Shown here piece after piece: positions 18,970 to 27,503 of a stretch of DNA of 64,000 nt (the first letter of the stretch is position 1; each line of letters starts with the position of its first letter). The stretch comes from Mobilitalea sibirica (GTDB lineage Bacteria; Bacillota; Clostridia; Lachnospirales; Lachnospiraceae), in assembly GCF_015999265.1 (NCBI RefSeq), contig NZ_JAEAGR010000014.1:1-64000 (forward strand), written 5' to 3'. Both the position numbers and the translations under genes were made by a program. Under the pieces are notes generated by a model. That model saw only the letters and a list, made by a program, of their open reading frames with translations, made no database searches and was not told the DNA's origin.

Positions 18970-20850
18970 ATGAAAGAATACTTACAGAAATTTGTTTTAG
19001 CAGAAGAAGTAAAAAACACTCTGGCAAATTGCAAAAATGTAATCTTTCCAAAGTCTAGAGACGAACTTATCTCTCTTGCTTTTGGTAATGATGACAATAA
19101 TGTAAGCTTTGATGTGGAATATGATGTTAAGGGTATCGGTAAAGTACTGGAAGCTAATGTTACCCGCTGTAAAAACGGTGCCGCTGTAAATTACATGGAG
19201 GATTATATGCGCCGTCGTGATCCTAACTGTCTTGTAATCGGTGATGACCTACCTACAGATAAGCCACGATTTAAGGATCTTTATAATAAAGATTTTGGTC
19301 CGCTTCGTGATGAAACCCTTGAGTGGTTAAAGGATCAGGACCTTATTGCAATGGCTTTCATGGCTGGTGGTTATGAGTATGGCTACGATGCTCTTTTAAT
19401 CGCTCCTGCAAATGCCGGCTTTTTTGCAGCAGGTTTAGCTGATCTTCAAGGATTCGTAGGTATTGATGATGTGAAAGAAGGCTTTAATCCGAAAGCAATC
19501 GTATATCTTGCTCCTCCTTTCAGACATACTCATTTTAATGGAAAACAAGTAGTAGTTCATAATAGAACCGAGGAAGTTCATGAAGTATTTTCCTATAATT
19601 TATATCCGGGACCAAGTGCTAAGAAGGGTATTTACGGCGTTCTGTTAAATATCGGCGAAAGAGAAAATTGGGTAACTGCTCATGCTTCTACTGTTAAGGT
19701 AATCACCCCTTATGATAACGAAATCATCATTATGCATGAGGGTGCATCCGGCGGCGGTAAGAGTGAAATGATCGAGCAGGCTCATAAAGAAATGGACGGA
19801 CGGATTAAATTAGCAGAAAATGTTGTTACTGGTGAAAAATTCTATATAGAGTTAACCGAATCCTGTGAACTTCGTCCGGTAACCGATGATATGGCGCTCT
19901 GTCATCCTAAAATGCAGAATGAAAGTAAAAAGCTTGTGGTACAAGATGCAGAGAATGGTTGGTTCTTAAGACTTGACCACATAACACAGTATGGTGAATC
20001 TCCTGCATATGAGAAAATATTCACTCATCCTAAGGAACCATTGATTTTCATGAATATTCAAGGCGTACCAAACTCTACTTGTCTTGTTTGGGAACATACC
20101 CTTGATTCCGATGGTACTCCATGCCCTAACCCTAGAGTAATTCTTCCTAGAAGATTAGTAAAAGATATTGTACAAGAATCTGTTGAGGTCGATGTTCGTA
20201 GCTTTGGTGTAAGAACTCCGCCTTGTACCAGAGAAAACCCTACCTATGGTATCTTAGGTATGTTCCAGATCCTTCCTCCTGCTCTAGCATGGTTATGGAG
20301 ATTGGTTGCACCAAGAGGTCATAACAATCCTAGTATCGTAAGTACTGCTGGTATGACCAGTGAAGGCGTAGGCTCCTATTGGCCATTTGCAACAGGAAAG
20401 ATGGTAAAACAAGCCAACTTATTGTTAGACCAAATAGTTAACTCCCCTAATACCAGATATGTATTGATTCCTAATCAACATATCGGTGCTTATAAGGTAA
20501 GCTTCAATCCTCAATGGATTGCAAGAGAATATATTGCTAGACGTGGTAGTGCGAAATTCAAACCTGAACATCTCGTAGAAGCCCGTTGTACAATCTTAGG
20601 ATATGCTCTTGATTCCTTAAAGGTTGATGGTCAGTATATCAGAAGCTCCTTCTTACACCCTGAAAAACAGTCAAAGGTTGGTACAGATGGTTATGATGCA
20701 GGTGCTAAGATTTTATTAGACTTCTTTAAATCAGAAGCATCTAAGTTTAATACTGAAGAATTACATCCATTAGGAAAGCAAATCATTGAATGCTTACTGA
20801 ACGATGCTCCTTTACAAAGCTATCTTGATTTAATTCCTATGAGATACTAA
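18970..20850 (+). CDS. P-loop protein of the DUF4914 type, HPr-kinase/PEPCK-like nucleotide site
   Basis: A 626-aa soluble protein that I recognise as DUF4914-like; biochemical role not known to me. A Walker A-like loop G258-A-S-G-G-G-K264-S-E266 resembles that of HPr kinase (GxSGxGKSE) and PEP carboxykinase, placing it near this kinase/carboxykinase fold (inference). The region before the loop (VLLNIGERENWVTAHASTV) and the C-terminal part (TPPCTRENPTYGILG, GMTSEGVGSYWPFATGK) have no motif I can assign. AAGGAG lies before the ATG. It is followed after 4 bases by a permease-like gene, so the pair is probably one operon linking nucleotide-driven chemistry to transport. It has no visible secretion signal. 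Confidence 0.75.
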   Translation: MKEYLQKFVLAEEVKNTLANCKNVIFPKSRDELISLAFGNDDNNVSFDVEYDVKGIGKVLEANVTRCKNGAAVNYMEDYMRRRDPNCLVIGDDLPTDKPRFKDLYNKDFGPLRDETLEWLKDQDLIAMAFMAGGYEYGYDALLIAPANAGFFAAGLADLQGFVGIDDVKEGFNPKAIVYLAPPFRHTHFNGKQVVVHNRTEEVHEVFSYNLYPGPSAKKGIYGVLLNIGERENWVTAHASTVKVITPYDNEIIIMHEGASGGGKSEMIEQAHKEMDGRIKLAENVVTGEKFYIELTESCELRPVTDDMALCHPKMQNESKKLVVQDAENGWFLRLDHITQYGESPAYEKIFTHPKEPLIFMNIQGVPNSTCLVWEHTLDSDGTPCPNPRVILPRRLVKDIVQESVEVDVRSFGVRTPPCTRENPTYGILGMFQILPPALAWLWRLVAPRGHNNPSIVSTAGMTSEGVGSYWPFATGKMVKQANLLLDQIVNSPNTRYVLIPNQHIGAYKVSFNPQWIAREYIARRGSAKFKPEHLVEARCTILGYALDSLKVDGQYIRSSFLHPEKQSKVGTDGYDAGAKILLDFFKSEASKFNTEELHPLGKQIIECLLNDAPLQSYLDLIPMRY

Positions 20851-20854
20851 GCCT

Positions 20855-22084
20855 ATGAGTACAAGACAAGTTAACCCCAATCGTATAAGACCGATAGATT
20901 TAATACCAGCCTTATCCGGGTTAATAGGAAAAATAGCCCTAGTTTCCTCTTTTGCCGTTGTATGGGCTCAGGTTTTGAATATCACAACTCCTGACTTTGT
21001 TTTTAAAAATGTTCAAATCGAACTTATTATCGGTAGTGCAGTATCATTAATAGCTGCTTTATTATTACCAAATATGTCTCCTGCAGGTACATTAGCACCC
21101 CTTGTGGTGCTGATACCTGCCATGGCAGGCTACGGAGTACATCCGTTTGTTTTAAGTATATTAGTCGGTATTGTCGGTATCATCAGTATAAAAACACGGT
21201 TATTTCATGTATTGATATCCTTGTCCGGTATTATAAGCAAAACAAGTATTACGATGACTTTTGGTATCTCGGGTATCATGCTATCTTTAAAAAACTTACA
21301 ATCGTTTTTTGGAGATAATATGGCCCCATTATTTATAATGATAGGCATATCATTGATTTCATTTCTTATTCTAATGAGAAAAAATATAACTTGGCTTATC
21401 ATCCCAATATCAGCAGCAGTATCCATTGTACTGCCACTTATTTTTGGATTTAGCATTGATTATGCTGTCACTACTACTCTACCTAATTTTAATCCGTCCT
21501 ATTGGTGGTATGAGGTGTGGGGAGTAGGTTTTGGCTTTGATATTAGGACCATATTGGTTACCTTGCCCTTTGCATTTTTTGCAATTCTTTTATGGGCAAT
21601 AGATACAGTATCGGTTCAGGCCATGATTGATGCCAATTATAAAGAAGATGAAGCAAAGGAAGAGATTGATCTTGATCGTTCCTTCATCCTGGCAGCCCTT
21701 CGTAATATGATTGGAGGCACCTTTGGCGGTGCACAAACCGCTGCCTTATGGAGAAGCTTTTTAATACCTCTGTTTATGGTAAAAAGACCCGTGCGCTACT
21801 CTTCTATCTTACTGGGTATCCTGGGAATTATAGCTGGTTTTAGCGCAGTACCGATTAAGGTACTATCCTTTCCACCATTGATATGGTCGGTACTACTATT
21901 TGGTATCTTCCTACCATTTATCAATGTAGGAATTAGAAACATTATCAATGCCAAATCAAATGTAAACCGAATATCAATCGTGATATTCACCACATTAGGT
22001 GTAGTGTTTACCCCAATTTTAACTTGGGTTGGCGCCGTAGTATTTGAAAAAACTCAAAAAAGGTTCCTAAAAAATAAAGATTAG
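20855..22084 (+). CDS. Multi-pass membrane protein, UraA/SulP-fold permease-like
   Basis: A 409-aa protein with roughly ten to twelve hydrophobic segments. Weak likenesses to nucleobase (UraA) and SulP permeases include MSPAGTLAPLV early on and an internal repeat-like layout (GGTFGGAQTAALWRSF in a loop after about residue 285). It resembles the DUF3360 group, but I am not sure. Substrate unknown. It starts 4 bases after the P-loop gene's stop, without a strong ribosome site of its own (GAG 11 bases upstream), so coupling is likely. The partner may energise, phosphorylate or metabolise the transported compound (inference). Confidence 0.6.
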   Translation: MSTRQVNPNRIRPIDLIPALSGLIGKIALVSSFAVVWAQVLNITTPDFVFKNVQIELIIGSAVSLIAALLLPNMSPAGTLAPLVVLIPAMAGYGVHPFVLSILVGIVGIISIKTRLFHVLISLSGIISKTSITMTFGISGIMLSLKNLQSFFGDNMAPLFIMIGISLISFLILMRKNITWLIIPISAAVSIVLPLIFGFSIDYAVTTTLPNFNPSYWWYEVWGVGFGFDIRTILVTLPFAFFAILLWAIDTVSVQAMIDANYKEDEAKEEIDLDRSFILAALRNMIGGTFGGAQTAALWRSFLIPLFMVKRPVRYSSILLGILGIIAGFSAVPIKVLSFPPLIWSVLLFGIFLPFINVGIRNIINAKSNVNRISIVIFTTLGVVFTPILTWVGAVVFEKTQKRFLKNKD

Positions 22085-22121
22085 GCAAGCAAATAAATTT
22101 TGCTACCCTTGGATAGAACTG

Positions 22122-22183
22122 AAAAAAGAAGGCAAGCCTTGGAGTTACCTTCCAGGAAACTCCAAGGCCACCTTCTTTTTTTA
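22122..22183. terminator. Bidirectional terminator
   Basis: Nested arms AAAGAAGG/CCTTCTTT and CCTTGGAGTT/AACTCCAAGG, with A-run on the left and T-run on the right. It serves the permease gene and, in reverse, the convergent MFS gene. Confidence 0.85.
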
Positions 22184-22348
22184 TATCAATATCCTGTTAC
22201 AACCTTCTATTGTACGTTTCAATATGAGCATTACATTCAAGAAATATAGCATGCAAGTTAGGGAAAATACTTGCAATGATCGAATATGAATCTTAACGAA
22301 TTGTTATTCTTTCATTGTTTCTAATTCTACATCAACTAACGGTAAATC

Positions 22349-23677
22349 CTACTTCTCCCATACGGGTAGTTCTTCAGTTAAATCATCTAAATCTTCCTTA
22401 AGATCAGGTAATTCTGCCTCAACTTTAGGTAAAATTTCATTTATCTCTTTATTACAATCTATCTTTTTAAGCGGCCTTCCTGCTTCAATAAGTATCTTAT
22501 CACCTACCAGATAGAAACATCCTAAAAACATGGTAATTCCTGTACCAATCATAATCCATTCCAGATTTATAATATCAGCTAAAGGACCAAAAATTATCAT
22601 TCCTAAAGGCATCATTGAACTTTGTATCATACCCATTACACTAAAAACTCTACCCATATATTCTTTTTCAACCTTCTCCTGTAGCAACACCATTACCGGT
22701 GTATTAAAGAACGGCATAGACATACCGATAAAAGCTATAAATGCTAAATAAATGATAAAATTAAGGTTAAACCCAAGAGCCATCGTTCCGACACTTAACA
22801 TTAGTGCTGCCAAGGTGATTGTATATACTCGATTTTTAAAGCCTCCCCATGCTGCTAAAATAACTCCTCCTAAAACAGTACCGATAGAAAAGATAATTTC
22901 CAAAGCAGACAGACGCCATACTTCCTCTCCAAAACTAATGGCAATCTGTAATGGAGACAGAAATGCAACGGGGGTAACTAATATATAACATATGGTTAGG
23001 AACAATAACAATCTCTTAATAAAAATATGCTGGTTTATATATCCTAACCCCTCCTTCATATCGCTTAGATATTTAAGAGGTTTTTTCTCAAGGGTATTTG
23101 TGTGTATTGGAATTTGAATGAATAACATAAGGAGGAAAACCGCAAAAGCTGCAGTAAATACATCAATTAGAAGAATCACCTTAAGAGTCGACATACCCAG
23201 TAATGCACCGCTTAACAAAGGCGAAAATAACAAAATAACGGAATGTATACTCTGATTCGTAGCATTAATTCTCGTAAGTTTATCCTCCGGAACCATCTGT
23301 GGAATAGCTGCCATAACTGCCGGGCTTTGAATACCCTGCCCCACTGCCCTGATAGCCAATACTAGAAATAGTAACCAGACTGAATCAAATCCTAAATACA
23401 ATAAGATAGCTATCAATAATGTTGAAACCGCTATCATGGTATCTGCAGCTATAATGATTACTTTACGATTAAAGCGGTCAGCCCAAACTCCCGCAAATGG
23501 TGATATTACTAAAGATGGTAGAAAACCACAGATAATAGATATTGTCATCATAATACCAGATTTAGTATTCAAGGTTATAAACCAGGTTATTGCATACTGT
23601 ACTAAAGAAGACCCAAATATAGATATGGCCTGTCCAGTCATAAAAAGGATGATATTCTTTTTCCAATTTTTATTCAT
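22349..23677 (-). CDS. MFS exporter (MefA-like / MFS_3)
   Basis: A 442-aa major facilitator with about twelve membrane segments. Hallmarks are GQAISIFGSSLVQYAITW at the start (typical of macrolide-efflux-like MFS), GVWADRFNRK between helices 2 and 3, and PVMVLLQEKVEKEYMGRVFS between 8 and 10. It probably expels a drug or small metabolite by proton antiport. A charged 35-residue tail is cytosolic. ATG 23677 has GAGGAG 7 bases upstream; a longer frame to 23716 lacks a site. No regulator is adjacent. Confidence 0.88.
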   Translation of the reverse strand: MNKNWKKNIILFMTGQAISIFGSSLVQYAITWFITLNTKSGIMMTISIICGFLPSLVISPFAGVWADRFNRKVIIIAADTMIAVSTLLIAILLYLGFDSVWLLFLVLAIRAVGQGIQSPAVMAAIPQMVPEDKLTRINATNQSIHSVILLFSPLLSGALLGMSTLKVILLIDVFTAAFAVFLLMLFIQIPIHTNTLEKKPLKYLSDMKEGLGYINQHIFIKRLLLFLTICYILVTPVAFLSPLQIAISFGEEVWRLSALEIIFSIGTVLGGVILAAWGGFKNRVYTITLAALMLSVGTMALGFNLNFIIYLAFIAFIGMSMPFFNTPVMVLLQEKVEKEYMGRVFSVMGMIQSSMMPLGMIIFGPLADIINLEWIMIGTGITMFLGCFYLVGDKILIEAGRPLKKIDCNKEINEILPKVEAELPDLKEDLDDLTEELPVWEK

Positions 23678-23852
23678 ATAAATTCTCCTCATTATCTTAT
23701 TAATGTAGAAAAACAATGAAATACACCATATACTGTAATATACTTACATCCAATAATTAACATTATAATTAAAAAAGATAAATATGCAAGTTAATTTAAT
23801 CTAACCCAGTCTATGGTATTTATATAAAAGGGAAATGAGAACGCTAAGTGAT

Positions 23853-23918
23853 CATAACAAAAGTTCCTGCTATAAGTATCTATACATTTAGATACTTATA
23901 GCAGGAACTTTTGTTATG
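23853..23918. repeat. Perfect 30-bp inverted repeat
   Basis: The arms 23853-23882 and 23889-23918 are exactly complementary, with a 6-base loop. The core is AGTTCCTGC. It lies downstream of the rhodanese gene (minus). On that strand it could end transcription, with TTTT in the stem's last part but no T-run outside. Long perfect arms also fit a duplicated element or replication-linked palindrome. Confidence 0.8.
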
Positions 23919-23959
23919 CAGTAATAATTTTATTACATAATAGTTTGATTTTCATCTCA

Positions 23960-24280
23960 TTATGCCTTGTTTTCACCTGTATAGCTGCCCATACCACCTT
24001 TCACATTGACAACATCGTAACCTGATTTAAGTAAGGCTGACGTGGTACTATGGCTTCTGGCTCCTGACTGGCAGATAATATAATATTTTTGATCCTTATT
24101 TAAATATTTATCGGGATTTGCCAACAGCTGTCCCATCGGAATATTCCTAGCTTTTTTTATGCGGCTAGAAGCACACTCATATGGTTCTCTGATATCAACC
24201 AAATTAATGTCATTATACATCTGATCTATTTCACTTGCATGAATTGAATCTACAGCTTCTTTCTTAAATATTGAAAACAT
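23960..24280 (-). CDS. Single-domain rhodanese sulfurtransferase
   Basis: A 106-aa protein with the rhodanese active-site loop CQSGARSH (catalytic Cys) and the CH2A-like DIREPYECASSRI. Such proteins carry a persulfide on the Cys and pass sulfur or quench cyanide or reactive sulfur. It lies 243 bases downstream of the radical SAM gene in the same direction, but they seem to be separate units. No signal peptide. Confidence 0.92.
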   Translation of the reverse strand: MFSIFKKEAVDSIHASEIDQMYNDINLVDIREPYECASSRIKKARNIPMGQLLANPDKYLNKDQKYYIICQSGARSHSTTSALLKSGYDVVNVKGGMGSYTGENKA

Positions 24281-24523
24281 TCCTACACTCCTTATCTACA
24301 TGTTTATTGGTTTACTCTTATCCCAACGAATAATATTCAATACTCATATCGTTGCTCTCTAGTTATATCAGATTTATCCGTTTTATTATGTGACAAAATC
24401 ACATGTTATATAAAGATTTTTTATAAGCAAACTGTTTGTTATTCCCATTAGGAACTGATTAATAAGAGTAAATTCATCACTAATAAAGAGTATATGAACC
24501 ATATTTCATTATCTAAGACTGTG

Positions 24524-25663
24524 TTAGCTGTTCAGTAATCTTCTTACCACTTCTTCCTGTTCAAATAGTACGCATCCCCCTGTATGTTCCTGCATCAGGA
24601 TATGATTATCACTTAGTTTCTTAAACAATGGTGATTTTAATGCATCAAATAATGATGTCTCTTTCAAATTCGTATCAGAATAAGGCGAAAACGGACAGGG
24701 CTCTGTTCCCCCGCTCGGGTTGATATGAAAGAATCCCCTACCTGCAGCAAGACAGCCGCCGGAACTTTTTTCATCTCCCGGGAAGGATATGAATATCATG
24801 TCCTCATATTCGTTTCTTAAAACTTTAAGTTTCTCTTCCATATATTCCCGTTCATTATCTGTGGGAGCCAGATCCTTAGATTTATTGTCTATGGGAACAT
24901 ATTCAACATAAAAAATCACTTTACATCCTCTATGATATAATTCTGATAAGAAAGATTGATCAGTAACCTCTTTTATATTTTCCTTGGTTACAGTTATGGA
25001 AGCGCCATAAAAAATCCCCTTATCCTTCATCTGCTCCATAACAGAAATCAACTGATTATATACGCCGTCTCCTCTTCTTAAGTCAGTCTTATCCTCATTT
25101 CCTTCTATGCTAAGTATGGGTATCAGATTACGATTTTTATCGAATAACTTCAAATAACTTTCATTAATTAAAGTCCCATTTGTAAAGATAGGAAACATAA
25201 TATTTTTATGCCTGGTAGCCACCTCAATTATTTCCAATCTTATCAAGGGCTCACCACCGGCTAATAATATAAAGCTGATGCCAAGCTCATCTGCCTGTTC
25301 AAATATGTAACCCCATTCCTTCGCACTCATCTGATCGCTCTGTTTGCGATTAGCATTATTACAGGTTTGATTAGAAATTGTATTGTCCTGCCATTTTGTC
25401 TTATTTACGTTGGCGTAACAGCCTTTGCAATTTAAGTTACAGGCCTCGGTAATACTGGCAATTAAAAACGGAGGTATATGATTACCGCTTTTTTCATGCT
25501 TTTCTCTTTTTTTTCGGGACTCTTTTACAGAAAGAGAAAACCGTGTAATAAATATACTTTCTTTAGGATTTTTTAAAGAAGCATTTAAAGCTCCTTTTAC
25601 AATTGTCTCAATCCCCTTACCTAAGTATTGTTCTAAATTAAACTCCTCACTCATTCTTTTCAC
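24524..25663 (-). CDS. Radical SAM protein with SPASM-like C-terminal cysteines
   Basis: A 379-aa AdoMet radical enzyme. CxxxCxxC is seen in ACNLNCKGC (near residues 74-82), with AGGEP loop (LAGGEPLIR) and an FTNGTL motif. C-terminal cysteines near CLAAG and EPCPFSPYSD and CVLF suggest an extra Fe-S cluster as in SPASM/twitch proteins. The gene product is not linked here to a peptide substrate, so its target is unknown. GTG at 25663 is chosen because AAGGAGG lies 7 bases upstream; the ATG 21 bases earlier precedes the ribosome site. Confidence 0.88.
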   Translation of the reverse strand: MKRMSEEFNLEQYLGKGIETIVKGALNASLKNPKESIFITRFSLSVKESRKKREKHEKSGNHIPPFLIASITEACNLNCKGCYANVNKTKWQDNTISNQTCNNANRKQSDQMSAKEWGYIFEQADELGISFILLAGGEPLIRLEIIEVATRHKNIMFPIFTNGTLINESYLKLFDKNRNLIPILSIEGNEDKTDLRRGDGVYNQLISVMEQMKDKGIFYGASITVTKENIKEVTDQSFLSELYHRGCKVIFYVEYVPIDNKSKDLAPTDNEREYMEEKLKVLRNEYEDMIFISFPGDEKSSGGCLAAGRGFFHINPSGGTEPCPFSPYSDTNLKETSLFDALKSPLFKKLSDNHILMQEHTGGCVLFEQEEVVRRLLNS

Positions 25664-25971
25664 AGATAATCCTCCTTCTCTCATTAAATGATAGAATTAT
25701 CTTTCCTTTCTTATTATTTATATATGGCGCAGAGTTCATCTGTCCCATTTGATTCAATCTATTATATATCATATACATTAACGACAAGTTAAGTGATCAT
25801 TATAATTTAATTAATAATATTATATGGTTTTAACAATAAAAAGACAACAAGTTGGATAAATGTAGTAAATTCATTCTTATAAAATCCTAAAAAGCAAAAT
25901 CATAAATGGACGATATATTGTTAATATGATATACTTCATTATTATTTATGAAATGAAAAGAGGATGTCTTA

Positions 25972-27324
25972 ATGTTAAACCCTACATTAATGAAAATTAA
26001 AGATTATCTAAATAAAAACTTTTCGTGTTCCTGCACAAGGGAGCACTCAGTAAGCATTGAACACATTATTATCGAAACAGATGCCCTATTAAGCTTAACT
26101 AATATTTTTACACAGGCGGCTTGCCAAAAAGCATTTATCCTATATGATAAATCTACTTACTCAATAGCAGGTCACCTAATCGAGGATCATTTTCAAGCTA
26201 ACAATATAAGTTTTATTAATTGTATTATAAATAAGGATCATCCTATTCCCGACGAGAAAACAATCGGCGAAATCTTTATTCAATTTGATTCTTCCTGTGA
26301 CATGATTATTGGTGTGGGTAGCGGAACCATCAATGATCTAAGTCGTTATATCAGTTATAAATTGCAGCTTCCATATATCATAGTAGCAACAGCTCCTTCC
26401 ATGGATGGGTATGCCTCAAGCGTAACACCATTGATTGTTAATCATATGAAAACCACCTTTGAAGCTCATGCTCCGTATGCAATACTTGGTGATGTTAATC
26501 TATTAAAAGAGTCTCCTATAGAAATGATTTGCGCAGGAATCGGTGATATTCTGGGTAAATATACTAGCCTCTGTGATTGGAAAATCTCCTCCCTAATAAA
26601 TGATGAATATTACTGTGATACCATTGTTAATATGGTTGGCCATACCTTAGAAATTATAATGAATCAAATCCATCTGGTGAAAGACAGAGATCCAATTGTA
26701 ATCAAAACCATTATGGAAGCATTGGTTCTATCCGGTATTGCCATGAGTTATGCAGGCAATTCAAGACCGGCTTCGGGCAGTGAACACCACATCTCCCACT
26801 ACTGGGAAATGGCATCTTTACTTCGTAACAAACAACCAGCCCTTCATGGTACACAGGTTGGTGTTGCCACTGTAGCAGTGATCAAAGCATATGAGCTTTT
26901 AATGAACCGCAACATAGATTTTGAGCAGTCAATTAATGATGCCCTACATTATTCACAAATACAATGGGAAGACAAGATAAAAGAAACGTATTTTGATGCA
27001 GCCTATTCCGTGATCGACTTAGAGAAAAAGATTGGAAAGAACACACCTGATAAAGTAACCTCCCGACTAAAGATTACAGAACAAAACTGGGAACTTTTAA
27101 AGAAAGCAACGAATAGTCTGCCTTACTCAGAGACCATACGCAATATACTAATAGCTTTAAATGCTTCGGCAAATCCTATCTCAATTGGGATTGATAAAGA
27201 AACCTTTATTAACAGCTTTCTTGTAGCCAAAGAGCTAAGAAACCGCTACGGCCTACTTCAGCTATTGTTTGATTTAAACCTCTGTGAAGATATAGCAAAT
27301 GAAGTATGGGATTATTTTCAGTAA
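25972..27324 (+). CDS. sn-glycerol-1-phosphate dehydrogenase (AraM/EgsA family)
   Basis: NAD(P)H enzyme that reduces dihydroxyacetone phosphate to sn-glycerol-1-phosphate, the stereoisomer used for archaeal lipids and, in Bacillus, for heptaprenylglyceryl phosphate. GVGSGTINDLSRY binds the nucleotide, ATAPSMDGYASS and AGIGDILGKYTSLCDWK hold the substrate and a metal Asp, and GSEHHISHYWE and HGTQVGVA carry the metal histidines. 450 aa is longer than Bacillus AraM (about 394): extra residues are at the C terminus. Stand-alone gene with AGAGGATG ribosome site region. Specificity is by family only. Confidence 0.88.
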   Translation: MLNPTLMKIKDYLNKNFSCSCTREHSVSIEHIIIETDALLSLTNIFTQAACQKAFILYDKSTYSIAGHLIEDHFQANNISFINCIINKDHPIPDEKTIGEIFIQFDSSCDMIIGVGSGTINDLSRYISYKLQLPYIIVATAPSMDGYASSVTPLIVNHMKTTFEAHAPYAILGDVNLLKESPIEMICAGIGDILGKYTSLCDWKISSLINDEYYCDTIVNMVGHTLEIIMNQIHLVKDRDPIVIKTIMEALVLSGIAMSYAGNSRPASGSEHHISHYWEMASLLRNKQPALHGTQVGVATVAVIKAYELLMNRNIDFEQSINDALHYSQIQWEDKIKETYFDAAYSVIDLEKKIGKNTPDKVTSRLKITEQNWELLKKATNSLPYSETIRNILIALNASANPISIGIDKETFINSFLVAKELRNRYGLLQLLFDLNLCEDIANEVWDYFQ

Positions 27325-27418
27325 TTACCCGTCCAATTCTGAGGTTTTTGAATTGTAAATAAGATTCCCATTAATGAATGACAAATCATCTAGAATTAAC
27401 TATTAGTCAGTAGTATCT

Positions 27419-27470
27419 AAAAGTAAGCCGAAAAAAATATATTGCACTTTCTTCCGGCTTACTTTTATTG
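27419..27470. terminator. Bidirectional terminator
   Basis: AAAAGTAAGCCG and CGGCTTACTTTT arms (12 bp) with flanking A and T runs. It lies between the convergent G1P dehydrogenase and GH3 genes. Confidence 0.85.
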
Positions 27471-27503
27471 TTTTTATTACGTTATAAAGACGATTACTAT
27501 TCG

